Shown: piece by piece, positions 27,159-35,546 of the stretch | Numbering within the stretch: position 1 is the stretch's first letter | Layout of the letters: the number at the start of each line of letters is the position of its first letter | Assembly (NCBI RefSeq): GCF_000813005.1 | Contig: NZ_JSYP01000006.1 | Span: 106,031-170,030 of the forward strand | From: Flavobacterium sp. KMS | Lineage (GTDB): Bacteria; Bacteroidota; Bacteroidia; Flavobacteriales; Flavobacteriaceae | Length of the DNA: 64,000 bases | Reading direction: 5' to 3' | Program-made: the position numbers and the translations under genes | Notes under the pieces: generated by a model | Databases searched by the model: none | Told to the model about the DNA's origin: nothing | What the model saw: the letters and a program-made list of their open reading frames with translations, nothing else

Positions 27159-29855
27159 ATGTCAGATTTTAAAATAACTGGTAATCCTAATCCTGTAGTA
27201 GGAAAAGAAGAGTTTTATACGATAAATGCTTTTTTTGGTAGTTTGCTACCAAATCCTCTTATGCCTAAGAGTTCGTTTGGTCCACCAGTTTCCTGGACGA
27301 TACACGTATTGGAGAACGGTAAGTGGCGAAAAACAAAAGAGAATGACAAAACAGGAGATAAAGTATCTTATACTTTCTTGCAGAAGAGTCTGGAAAGAAA
27401 AGGTATCCGCATATTGGCAAAAAGAGGAGAAGAAGTTGCCCGACTAGATATAAAGACCCAAGCAGCTGGGAGTCCAAAAATTGATAGTGTAGAATTACTT
27501 GATAAAAGCGGAAAAAAGCCTGCTAAGCCATTATCTTATGGGCAAACACTTAAAGCGAGAGTACATTGCTTGCACATGGAGAAACGCAAAGTGTATGTTA
27601 CCCTATGGGAAGATGATGCAAAGAAGGGGGGACATAATACAGCGAATGAAAAAAATATAATAGAAACACGTTTTGGTATCGTTAAAAACGGAAAAGCAGA
27701 TGTTGATTTTCCTTTAAGACCAAGTTTTGCAAAAATTGCAACAAAAGCAGGACCAGAAAAAGACAAGATCCATGAATATTATGTGACTACGGAATTTAAT
27801 AAACAAAAAATACCTAGTAATAATGTTAATGTAAACGAGCTTGAAGCTCCCGTAGCACCTTTTAAAGGTAAAACAACTTCTCCAGGACAAACACAACCGG
27901 TTAAGAACAATGTGCCTGTACAGAAACCTAAAACTCCAACTCCAACTGTGCCAACACAGACAAAAGTAAAAGGCGTAATTAATAGTGTAAACATTACTGA
28001 TATTAATGGAAACAAAATAAAAGGTGTTTTTAAAGAAAACCGAATTAAAGTTTGGATAAATTCTAAAGGGCTTATCGGGAAAGAAGTTCGTCTTAAATTG
28101 TATGATGAAGATATTGTTAGCAATGATGAATTACTTGATCAAAAATTTACTATCAAGTCAGATTTACATGTTAGGCTAGTACCTCTAGATACAATACCAA
28201 GAAGCTTAGGAGGTGATTTTGGAGAAGGGCCTGAATTAGAGTTGTTTGCATATGTTGAAGTGTTGTCAAGTGGTGTGAATAAACCAAGTGGAATAGTAAA
28301 TGTAGATGCTACAGTATTTAAGCCAGATCCTATAGAGCCTTCGAGTAGTGTGATGAAGCAAGGTGAGAATGATAAAAAGGATGAGAAGAAGGATGATAAA
28401 AAGGTTGTTTGTCAAAATTGTATAGATCCAGTAACTGCTGGTCAACTTAAAGGTATATTTACTCAAGCCGATCCTGCTACCTTGGAAAAGGTTGCCAAAA
28501 CTTATACCAAGTATATGAAAGAGTTAGGGATGGATACTTGCTGGAATAAAGCTCATTTTTTTGCACAAGCGATTGTAGAAGGAGGTAAATCATTAGAGTT
28601 AAAGACTGGGGAGGGAATGAATTTTCCAGTACAAGCCTTGCCAGATACTTTTTCGGCATTTAGTACAACTGGAAAACGTTATGGTCCACCAAATGAATTA
28701 GCGTTCAAATATGGGAGAATTGATGAAAAAAATATTAAAGCCCTGAAAATTAAGTATAATAAGCCAAATCTTAAGTATCAAAGTGCTAATAAGGAAATGA
28801 TAGCAAATACAGCTTATAGTAATAGAAAAGAGTTAGGGAATAAAGGAGGTAGTGATGGTTGGAATTTTAAAGGGAGAGGATTAATACAAATAACGGGTAG
28901 AGAAATTTATACATTTTGTAACTCATTTATACAAAAATATGAGAAAATTGATATTTTATCTAAGTCACATTTAGTTGGGGAACGTATAGATTTGGCTGTT
29001 TTCACATCAATGATTTTCTTTTTATGGAAAAAAATAAATAAAAAAGCAAATAAAACAAGGGATGTAAAAAATGATATTTGTCCTTTGGTTGGAAATAATG
29101 TAGATATTAAGGATAAGAATAATAAAAAAATATCTACAAACTATGATGAAAAGCAGAAATATTTTAATGATACCACATCTAAAACATTTAAAATTGATGA
29201 ATGTAAATGGGGGATGAAAGAAACTAAACCTAAACCTAAAGTAGTTGGTAAGTATGCAACATACGATAATAATTATGTTGCAGACAATAAAACAGCATAC
29301 ATTAATATTATAGTCCCTTCAGATAGAAAAAAAGAAGGATTATTGGTTTTTTTCGATGATTCGGGTATTTTGTTCAAGTGTTATGCATTGGCTTTGGGAA
29401 CAGGAGGAGAAGACAGATATACTAATGGTGGTTTTGGAAATGTACCAAATGGTTTATGGAATGCAGGATTAGAATTAAAAACTGCTAACGTAGGTGTATC
29501 TTTCGGTAATCATGGGGTAATCAGACTTTCTCCTAAAGCAGGAGATGCATTAAAAGCTTCTTCTAGATCTGGAATATTAATACATTGCGGACATACAATT
29601 GGTGATGGAAAGACAGGTTTAACAGATAATGGAGCACTTATGGTAACTCATGGTTGTATTAGAGTTTATAATGCAGATATGCCAAAGATAACTAAACATT
29701 TTTCAAATTGTTTAAGCTCAAATAAAAAAGTTATTGTATACGTAGAAGAGGTTAATCCTAACAATTTAAATCAATTATTTACAGATTATGAAACAATTGC
29801 AGATCCAAAAGATTCAACAACAAAACGAAAGAATAAGAAAAATGATGCTCAGTAG
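27159..29855 (+). CDS. Putative T6SS effector with GH19-type muramidase and YkuD L,D-transpeptidase domains
   Basis: An 898-residue protein without signal peptide. Residues 1-390 form Ig/PKD-like beta modules in at least three units, with a Pro/Thr linker near 240-270. Residues 430-690 resemble the GH19 chitinase/lysozyme fold: HFFAQAIVEGG with the likely catalytic Glu474, and GWNFKGRGLIQITGREIY (567-584). Residues 710-870 carry the YkuD catalytic signature: LIHCGHT (His809) and THGCIRVYN with nucleophile Cys833. GH19 enzymes cut glycan chains, and YkuD domains exchange or trim tetrapeptides, as in the Tlde1 T6SS effectors. It lies behind a PAAR-like gene and before a lipoprotein, so a wall-attacking effector is inferred. 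A two-enzyme architecture of this kind is unusual. Confidence 0.85.
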   Translation: MSDFKITGNPNPVVGKEEFYTINAFFGSLLPNPLMPKSSFGPPVSWTIHVLENGKWRKTKENDKTGDKVSYTFLQKSLERKGIRILAKRGEEVARLDIKTQAAGSPKIDSVELLDKSGKKPAKPLSYGQTLKARVHCLHMEKRKVYVTLWEDDAKKGGHNTANEKNIIETRFGIVKNGKADVDFPLRPSFAKIATKAGPEKDKIHEYYVTTEFNKQKIPSNNVNVNELEAPVAPFKGKTTSPGQTQPVKNNVPVQKPKTPTPTVPTQTKVKGVINSVNITDINGNKIKGVFKENRIKVWINSKGLIGKEVRLKLYDEDIVSNDELLDQKFTIKSDLHVRLVPLDTIPRSLGGDFGEGPELELFAYVEVLSSGVNKPSGIVNVDATVFKPDPIEPSSSVMKQGENDKKDEKKDDKKVVCQNCIDPVTAGQLKGIFTQADPATLEKVAKTYTKYMKELGMDTCWNKAHFFAQAIVEGGKSLELKTGEGMNFPVQALPDTFSAFSTTGKRYGPPNELAFKYGRIDEKNIKALKIKYNKPNLKYQSANKEMIANTAYSNRKELGNKGGSDGWNFKGRGLIQITGREIYTFCNSFIQKYEKIDILSKSHLVGERIDLAVFTSMIFFLWKKINKKANKTRDVKNDICPLVGNNVDIKDKNNKKISTNYDEKQKYFNDTTSKTFKIDECKWGMKETKPKPKVVGKYATYDNNYVADNKTAYINIIVPSDRKKEGLLVFFDDSGILFKCYALALGTGGEDRYTNGGFGNVPNGLWNAGLELKTANVGVSFGNHGVIRLSPKAGDALKASSRSGILIHCGHTIGDGKTGLTDNGALMVTHGCIRVYNADMPKITKHFSNCLSSNKKVIVYVEEVNPNNLNQLFTDYETIADPKDSTTKRKNKKNDAQ

Positions 29856-30957
29856 GTATACTTATATTTTGTTGATATTACTTAATATATCATGTCAAGG
29901 TCAGGATAATAAAAAAATCAATGTAGAAAAAAAAGAAATAGAAATGTTTACCGATATTTTAAATAAATCAAATTATAAGAATACCAAAGAAAACTTTGAA
30001 AATATTAATAAAGACATTATTGGTATTAGTACTCATGATTTGAAAGAAGGTTATAACGATATTAATATTCTTGATGAACCTACCGATTATCAAATATCTA
30101 AAGAGGGAAGGTATATCAAAATAGGATCGGATATTTTGCCAGATATTGATAAGATTAAAGAAGAAAAGCTTGTGAGTTATCCATATATGAAATCACTGAT
30201 TAGCTTAAATAAAATTCTATATTTAAATGATTTAGCCTCTATTTTAGGAACTAGTCAGAAAGATATTGATTTAGCAAGGGATATAGTTGTATTATTTAAT
30301 TTTGAAAAAAATGAATCTTTTCTAAAGAAAGTTTCTGACAATATAGGTGATTGGGATGATTTTTCAAATAATTTCAAATTGTCAATGGTTTTTTATAACA
30401 GAGATCATACTATTAGAAAAAAATTTCTAAAATATTTATCAAAAAATAATGAACTTATATATCACATAACTTTTTATTTGGCAGATGAAAGAAAGGATAT
30501 AATTAAAGTGAATAAAATATCAACAGAAAATGTTGACGAGGCTATTGCATATCTTTTAAATCTTGGTCTTGAGGGTAAATCAGATGCTGATGTAGATACT
30601 GATAATGATATGGCATACAGACTTTTGAATAATATTCTGATTTCTCATCCTAAAATAGTTATGTCTTTTGAAAAAAATAATTATTACGGACATGAGGATT
30701 TGAGGTTTTTTGTAAAAGTATTCCATACTATGCAAGAAAATAATGATCAAACTTCTGAAGTTAAAATATATTATATTCAAGATCCAGATGGATTTACCAA
30801 TTTAAGGAAAGACAAAAACAGTACTTCAGATATAATTCAAAAAATTAAATCTGGTGAAAAAATAGATGTATTAGATGATTCAGGTAATTGGTGGTTTATT
30901 CAAACTAAATCAGGTAATAAAGGATATGTTTACAAAAACAAGATAAAAGCTGAATAA
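29842..30957 (+). CDS. SH3b-domain lipoprotein, likely immunity to the GH19-YkuD effector
   Basis: The start at 29842 overlaps the effector stop by 14 bp, a translational-coupling layout typical of effector-immunity pairs. The signal peptide has a lipobox (LLNISCQGQ). The mature part is largely alpha-helical and charged. The final 62 residues form a bacterial SH3 domain (GFTNLRKDKNSTSDII, SGEKIDVLDDSGNWWFIQT, GYVYKNKIK), a fold that binds wall peptides. A periplasmic lipoprotein is the right location for protecting against a peptidoglycan enzyme. Immunity is inferred from position and location, not shown. Confidence 0.75.
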   Translation: MMLSRYTYILLILLNISCQGQDNKKINVEKKEIEMFTDILNKSNYKNTKENFENINKDIIGISTHDLKEGYNDINILDEPTDYQISKEGRYIKIGSDILPDIDKIKEEKLVSYPYMKSLISLNKILYLNDLASILGTSQKDIDLARDIVVLFNFEKNESFLKKVSDNIGDWDDFSNNFKLSMVFYNRDHTIRKKFLKYLSKNNELIYHITFYLADERKDIIKVNKISTENVDEAIAYLLNLGLEGKSDADVDTDNDMAYRLLNNILISHPKIVMSFEKNNYYGHEDLRFFVKVFHTMQENNDQTSEVKIYYIQDPDGFTNLRKDKNSTSDIIQKIKSGEKIDVLDDSGNWWFIQTKSGNKGYVYKNKIKAE

Positions 30958-30970
30958 TTTAAAAACAAAT

Positions 30971-31039
30971 AAGGCTCATTGACGTATTGAAAAGAAAAGC
31001 CCCGATTAGCAAGAGTCTAATTCTCTTGCTAGTTGGTGG
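30971..31039 (+). repeat. Cassette repeat R1
   Basis: The conserved 5' part (TCATTGACGTATTGAAAAGA and AAAGC) is followed by the hairpin CCCCGATTAGCAAGAG, loop TCTAATT, CTCTTGCTAGTTGGTGG, with 14 or more pairs counting G-U. It lies 78 bp before the lipoprotein start at 31117. Confidence 0.8.
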
Positions 31040-31116
31040 TATTCCTAAGGTTGATGAAAGAAAAATAATAGATTAATATGTTTGAAAATATGAAGATGAT
31101 TCTGAATGTTAATAAA

Positions 31117-31980
31117 ATGAGAGTAATAATATTAGTCGTTTCTCTAATTTTAATTGGTTGTAAAGATTCTTCAATTAAGAAAAACGATGAAAAAAAGGAT
31201 AATGAAGGCATTCTAAACATTGAAGGACACACTTTTTTTAAAGTTACTGAAACTGATTCAGGAAAAGTCTTATTCAAACCATGTGGTGCATCTATTGAAA
31301 AATATAAGTTTTATAATGATACTTTGTATCATAATTGGGGACAGGAATATGATTTGATAAAAAAAATATCATTTATAGAAAATAAAGGTATTTATATATT
31401 TAAAGGATATAACTTTAATACAAAGAAGAATGAAGTAATTCAAATTAAAAAAAATAATGTTGAAGAGTATTATTTAGAAATAAACAATCAAATATTTATT
31501 GATAGCCTATTTATAAATAAAATAATCCTTACTAAGGAACCTTGTAACGATAATGATGAAGAAACAAGCAATATTCCAGAGGAAAATATAAACTTCGAAA
31601 AAGATATTGTTTCAGCTAAGTCATGGTCTAATGATTGTAAATTAGATGAATCATATGTGTATTTTAGTGTAGTTGGTGGACAATTTGTATTTCGACAAAG
31701 ATTTAGTATTAATACTAAAATTAAAAAAATAGGTAATAATGAATTTCATATTTTATTTGATAATAGTTACATGAAAAGACCATATCCTGATGATATGGAA
31801 AATTACCAAGATTTTTCAGCAATTGAACCAATTGCCAAAATGAAAAAAAACGGAAATGAGATTGAGTTTATTTGGTATGGATTTTATAATACTAAATCGA
31901 AAAAAAGAATTCATTTAGAAAATCCATTTACAAAAAGAGTGGAGAAAGAATCAATTATATTGACAAAATGTGATGACTAA
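31117..31980 (+). CDS. Lipoprotein, putative orphan immunity protein 1
   Basis: Not recognised as a known family. I start at 31117 (MRVIILVVSLILIGC), which gives a compact lipoprotein signal peptide; the frame also allows starts at 31078 and 31090 with a long leading segment. The mature protein ends with WYGFYNTKSKKR and ILTKCDD. The same positions in the 33222 protein read WYGLHNVKTKKL and LTKCD, so the two are paralogues with strongly diverged middles. Repeat R1 precedes it and R2 follows. No effector gene is adjacent, so it would be an orphan immunity gene kept against effectors of other strains. Confidence 0.65.
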   Translation: MRVIILVVSLILIGCKDSSIKKNDEKKDNEGILNIEGHTFFKVTETDSGKVLFKPCGASIEKYKFYNDTLYHNWGQEYDLIKKISFIENKGIYIFKGYNFNTKKNEVIQIKKNNVEEYYLEINNQIFIDSLFINKIILTKEPCNDNDEETSNIPEENINFEKDIVSAKSWSNDCKLDESYVYFSVVGGQFVFRQRFSINTKIKKIGNNEFHILFDNSYMKRPYPDDMENYQDFSAIEPIAKMKKNGNEIEFIWYGFYNTKSKKRIHLENPFTKRVEKESIILTKCDD

Positions 31981-32033
31981 ATTATTGTATAAATTTAGAG
32001 TGCTTATTCATATTAGTGAGTAAATAAAGTAAT

Positions 32034-32100
32034 AAGGTCATTGACGTATTGAAAAGAAAAGCCCCAGTTAGTGAGAGTGGTATACTCTTGCTAATCGGGG
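32034..32100 (+). repeat. Cassette repeat R2
   Basis: The same 5' part is followed by the hairpin CCCCAGTTAGTGAGAG, loop TGGTATA, CTCTTGCTAATCGGGG. Relative to R1, several stem positions change A-U or G-C to G-U, keeping pairing. It is nearly identical to R5. Confidence 0.8.
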
Positions 32101-32123
32101 AAATTATCAAAAATAAAAATGTT

Positions 32124-33110
32124 ATGAGATATTTAAAGATTGCTATTGCAATTATTTTTTTTACTTCATGTAAAAACAATGAAATAAAGATTGGAGATAA
32201 AAAGAATAGCGAATTAGTTACTGATTTTAGTGGCACAGGCAATATCGAATTGCCATATTGTTTAAATATTGATTTTGAAACAGGTAATGAATATTATCAA
32301 ACAAATATTGATACATTTTTAGTAAAGCATAATTTAAAGAGAAATAATGATAAAATAAATAATCTATTTAGTGCCAATACGATTGATTTTGTATCTGAAG
32401 ATGAAAATTATTTCATGCATTATCCATATGATGGAAAGGCATCCTCAGTAGGGAAAATTATAATTAACGATAAAATTACAGCTATATTTTATGCATATTT
32501 ATTTAGTTCTGAAAAAACTCAGCCAAGGTTAGAAATTCAAACATTTAGTGGGGATAAATTAATTGATAAATTAATTGTAGCCTCAATATTTACTAGTGAG
32601 TGTAGTGGGTTTAGAGATTTTTGTATAAATAAAGAGTTTGCTATTGAAATAAAAGATTACTATGGATGTAGTGAAGATGAGACAAGTCAAGCTGAACATA
32701 TTTACAATTTTAAGATAAATAAAGATGGTTTTTTTGAGAAATTAGATAAGGAAATAAAGAAACAAGCTAATATTTCAAATATTAATCCAAAGTATCAAGG
32801 AAGTTTCTCAACTACAGTTGAAACTGAATTGACTACTTCAGGGATGGCAAGTGTAACATATAGTTTTTCTATATCAAGTAATATTGTGAAGTTAAATGAA
32901 GCAAGCTATCACGAGCCGATAAGCTGTAATGGTAATTATAGAGCAATTGAAAATAATAATGTCTTAGAATTATATTATGATGGAGATGAAGAAAGTTGTA
33001 AAACTGACAAGCCTAATTTTAGAATCAAAAAAGAAGGTAATAAGTTTTATATGAAAGGTTTAGGTGGAGAAGGAACTTTTAACAAATGGATTGAAGTCGA
33101 AAGAAAATAA
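32124..33110 (+). CDS. Lipoprotein, putative orphan immunity protein 2
   Basis: It starts at 32124 (MRYLKIAIAIIFFTSCKNNE), 23 bp after repeat R2. The frame is open upstream through R2 to 32049, but the lipoprotein signal peptide marks the true start. The lipobox cysteine is about residue 16. The C-terminal part (ISCNGNYRAIENNNVLELYY, ESCKTDKPNFRIKKEGNKFY) is a beta-rich domain with paired cysteines, of a kind seen at the ends of many Bacteroidota lipoproteins. The first 25 residues nearly match those of the 35547 protein, while the mature parts do not. Confidence 0.65.
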   Translation: MRYLKIAIAIIFFTSCKNNEIKIGDKKNSELVTDFSGTGNIELPYCLNIDFETGNEYYQTNIDTFLVKHNLKRNNDKINNLFSANTIDFVSEDENYFMHYPYDGKASSVGKIIINDKITAIFYAYLFSSEKTQPRLEIQTFSGDKLIDKLIVASIFTSECSGFRDFCINKEFAIEIKDYYGCSEDETSQAEHIYNFKINKDGFFEKLDKEIKKQANISNINPKYQGSFSTTVETELTTSGMASVTYSFSISSNIVKLNEASYHEPISCNGNYRAIENNNVLELYYDGDEESCKTDKPNFRIKKEGNKFYMKGLGGEGTFNKWIEVERK

Positions 33111-33126
33111 AAATATAAAAATAATT

Positions 33127-33194
33127 AAGGTCATTGACGTATTGAAAAGAAAAGCCTTGATTAGCAAGAGTCTAAATCTCTTGCTAATTGGAGG
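33127..33194 (+). repeat. Cassette repeat R3
   Basis: The same 5' part is followed by CCTTGATTAGCAAGAG, loop TCTAAAT, CTCTTGCTAATTGGAGG. It ends 27 bp before the gene at 33222. Confidence 0.8.
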
Positions 33195-33221
33195 TATTTT
33201 AGACAGACTAAAAAAAAATAT

Positions 33222-34199
33222 ATGAAAAGTACAATAATTCAACTTTTAGTAATTTTTGCATTTGCATTAAGTTCGTGTAATTCTGAAAAGAAAGAAAAAA
33301 TAAAAGTAAACAATATTGAAAATACTATTACAATTGTTAATAAGTCCTGTTTTGTGAAACAAAAATCTCTTAATAAAAAGGATAATGATGATTTTTTATA
33401 CAAATATGAAAATGAAACTTATGAAATAAAGAACAACAACGAACAAGCTTATGATATAGTATTAAATGGTAAAAAATATTTGTCAAATTTAAATTTAGAA
33501 AGTGCAAACATTAACTTTTATTATTACAAATGTGAGAATAAAAAGGTCTTTTTAATTGAAGGAGATGATTATTATAGTTCTGTTTTTTTTGTATATATTT
33601 TTGAAAATGAAGATCTATATTATTTAGGAGATTTCGATATTAACCAGCTAAACGTAGAAAAATCTGGTGTTTTAAAAAAAGATTTTAAGATTTCGTTTAA
33701 TAATAATGAGTTCATTATTGATGCTTTAGTAAAAGATAAGCTTTTTAAAACATTCTATTTAAAACAGAAAAAGAGTATACCTCAAGAATCTCAAGATTCT
33801 AAATTAGATTTAAACGGATTGTGGAGATTAAACTGTGAGAATTCCTTAACTACATTTGATATTTCTGACAAAAAAGGTTATTTATCATTGTATTCAAATA
33901 ATGCAATTTATATAAATGTTGATATAATAGATATTCCAAATAAAAAGAATGAGTATTATTTAAGATTTAAAAATACAGATTCTCAAAAAAAATATTATAA
34001 AGATGATAAGAATGTAATAGATGATGAAATCTCTAAAACTGAAAATATTGCTAAACTTATTTTGAAAGACAAGACTGCATTGCTCTATTGGTATGGCTTA
34101 CATAATGTTAAAACAAAGAAATTAGATTTTGTAGATGATTTTATAATGCTAAAAGAGAATGGGGGTAAAAATCCAATAGAATTAACAAAATGTGACTAA
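33222..34199 (+). CDS. Lipoprotein, putative orphan immunity protein 3
   Basis: The signal peptide MKSTIIQLLVIFAFALSSC has a clear lipobox. The mature 300 residues are very rich in K, N, D and Y. A second half begins LNGLWRLNCENSLTTFDISD and runs into a beta-rich, lipocalin-like pattern, ending ALLYWYGLHNVKTKKLDF and IELTKCD. The end is shared with the 31117 protein, indicating duplication and divergence. Function is inferred only from location in the array. Confidence 0.65.
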   Translation: MKSTIIQLLVIFAFALSSCNSEKKEKIKVNNIENTITIVNKSCFVKQKSLNKKDNDDFLYKYENETYEIKNNNEQAYDIVLNGKKYLSNLNLESANINFYYYKCENKKVFLIEGDDYYSSVFFVYIFENEDLYYLGDFDINQLNVEKSGVLKKDFKISFNNNEFIIDALVKDKLFKTFYLKQKKSIPQESQDSKLDLNGLWRLNCENSLTTFDISDKKGYLSLYSNNAIYINVDIIDIPNKKNEYYLRFKNTDSQKKYYKDDKNVIDDEISKTENIAKLILKDKTALLYWYGLHNVKTKKLDFVDDFIMLKENGGKNPIELTKCD

Positions 34200-34261
34200 T
34201 AAAGTTGTTAACTAATCGTCTTGCAGATTTGTAATTTTTATAAAAGTGCATTTGATTTATG

Positions 34262-34290
34262 AACAACAACAACAACAACAACAACAACAA
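34262..34290. repeat. AAC trinucleotide microsatellite
   Basis: About 9.7 copies of AAC run directly into repeat R4. It lies in non-coding DNA 60 bp after the preceding stop codon. Confidence 0.9.
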
Positions 34291-34356
34291 GGTCATTGAC
34301 GTATTGAAAAGAAAAGCCCTAATTAGCAAGAGTCTAATTTTCTTGCTAATTGGAGG
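34289..34356 (+). repeat. Cassette repeat R4
   Basis: The same 5' part is followed by CCCTAATTAGCAAGAG, loop TCTAATT, TTCTTGCTAATTGGAGG. It overlaps the end of the AAC tract and lies about 40 bp before the 34396 gene. Confidence 0.8.
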
Positions 34357-34395
34357 TATTTCTAAATTGATAAAAAGAAAGTAAATATTTAGAAT

Positions 34396-35448
34396 ATGAG
34401 TTTGATTCAAAATAAAAAAATGGAAGAAAGACTAACTGAATCCCTCCAAGGTTATATTAAACAAGTTTATGATTTTTTTAAATCAATTTTTATATTTCTA
34501 TTAGTCGTTTTCTTATTAGTTTCTTGTAAAGGGCAAGAAAAAGATAATATTATTCAAACAAAGCAAAAATTAGAAGAAGAAAAACAACAACAAGAAATTT
34601 TTATTGGCAAAACATTTTTTGAGGGAGATGAATTAAATAATTACTTATTCATAAAATCTGAAAATTTAATTAATATAGATAGTTTAAGTTATACCATTTA
34701 TAGAAAAGAGGATACTAAAGATTATATATTTAGTTTAGAGAAATTTATTAAAAATGATGATGTAAAAAAATATTTAATTATTGATGTTATAAACTTTAAA
34801 GATTATGATTCTTTATCCTTCTCTGTTAAGGAAAGTTATATAAAGGAGAAATGGAATCTTATTTTTTTGCAAAAGAATAAAGTTTTAAAACAATGGGCTT
34901 TTGAAAAGAAAATGACAACCCAAACTATTGAATCTTTAAAGCTACAATTAGATAAGTACAAGATAAAAAAAGAATTAAAATGTGATTTAAATAAAGATGG
35001 ACAGGAGGATATAATTTTAATTTTTGAACCTAAAGTGATTAAAAAAATGGATTTGGATAATTCACTCTTAATGGATTCTCCATTATACATAATGATAAAC
35101 AAAGGAAATAATAGTTATTCTATAATAAGCAACAATAATATTATTTATACTGCTTCTTATAATTGTCCTTCAGACGGGTTAAAAAAAACAACTTCAGAGG
35201 ATAATTATTTTACGATTGAGCAAGTTACATGTGACGAATTTGGTAGGATACAAAATGACAATATTACGTTTGAATATAATAATAAATCAGATGAACTTAC
35301 TTTAGCTAAATTCAAAAGAAGTCTTTTTGAAAGATCAGATGGATCAGAATTTTTACCTATAAGTTCCTTTCTTTATCCAAAAGATTTTGGAAAGATTGAT
35401 TTTAAAAATTATGATTCAAAAATTAAATATGAGAATATAGAAAAATAA
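34396..35448 (+). CDS. Lipoprotein, putative orphan immunity protein 4
   Basis: A hydrophobic segment ends in LLVSCKGQ (about residues 31-47), a lipobox, but it is preceded by an unusually long charged n-region of about 28 residues; the ATG at 34420 would shorten it by eight. The mature region starts with a Q/E/K-rich stretch, then a beta-rich body (KELKCDLNKDGQEDIILIFEP resembles a calcium-loop or VCBS-like DxNxDGxxD segment), and ends in a domain with NITFEYNNKSDELTLAKFKR. No homologous effector is adjacent. Confidence 0.62.
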   Translation: MSLIQNKKMEERLTESLQGYIKQVYDFFKSIFIFLLVVFLLVSCKGQEKDNIIQTKQKLEEEKQQQEIFIGKTFFEGDELNNYLFIKSENLINIDSLSYTIYRKEDTKDYIFSLEKFIKNDDVKKYLIIDVINFKDYDSLSFSVKESYIKEKWNLIFLQKNKVLKQWAFEKKMTTQTIESLKLQLDKYKIKKELKCDLNKDGQEDIILIFEPKVIKKMDLDNSLLMDSPLYIMINKGNNSYSIISNNNIIYTASYNCPSDGLKKTTSEDNYFTIEQVTCDEFGRIQNDNITFEYNNKSDELTLAKFKRSLFERSDGSEFLPISSFLYPKDFGKIDFKNYDSKIKYENIEK

Positions 35449-35458
35449 TAAAAGTAAT

Positions 35459-35525
35459 AAGCTCATTGACGTATTGAAAAGAAAAGCCCCAGTTAGTGAG
35501 AGTGGTATACTCTTGCTAATCGGGG
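35459..35525 (+). repeat. Cassette repeat R5
   Basis: The hairpin CCCCAGTTAGTGAGAG/CTCTTGCTAATCGGGG with loop TGGTATA is identical to R2 from TCATTGACG onward. It lies 21 bp before the 35547 gene. Confidence 0.8.
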
Positions 35526-35546
35526 AAATTATAAAATAATAATATT

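Noticed and set aside
32049..32123. N-terminal extension of the 32124 lipoprotein through repeat R2
   Set aside because: The open frame continues upstream, but the ATG at 32124 opens directly into a lipoprotein signal peptide, and the equivalent frame in R5 is stopped before its gene.
30971..35525. Integron attC array or CRISPR array
   Set aside because: The repeats separate kilobase genes and no integrase gene or GTTRRRY-type core sites are visible, so attC is not supported. Spacing near 1 kb and unequal spacers rule out CRISPR.
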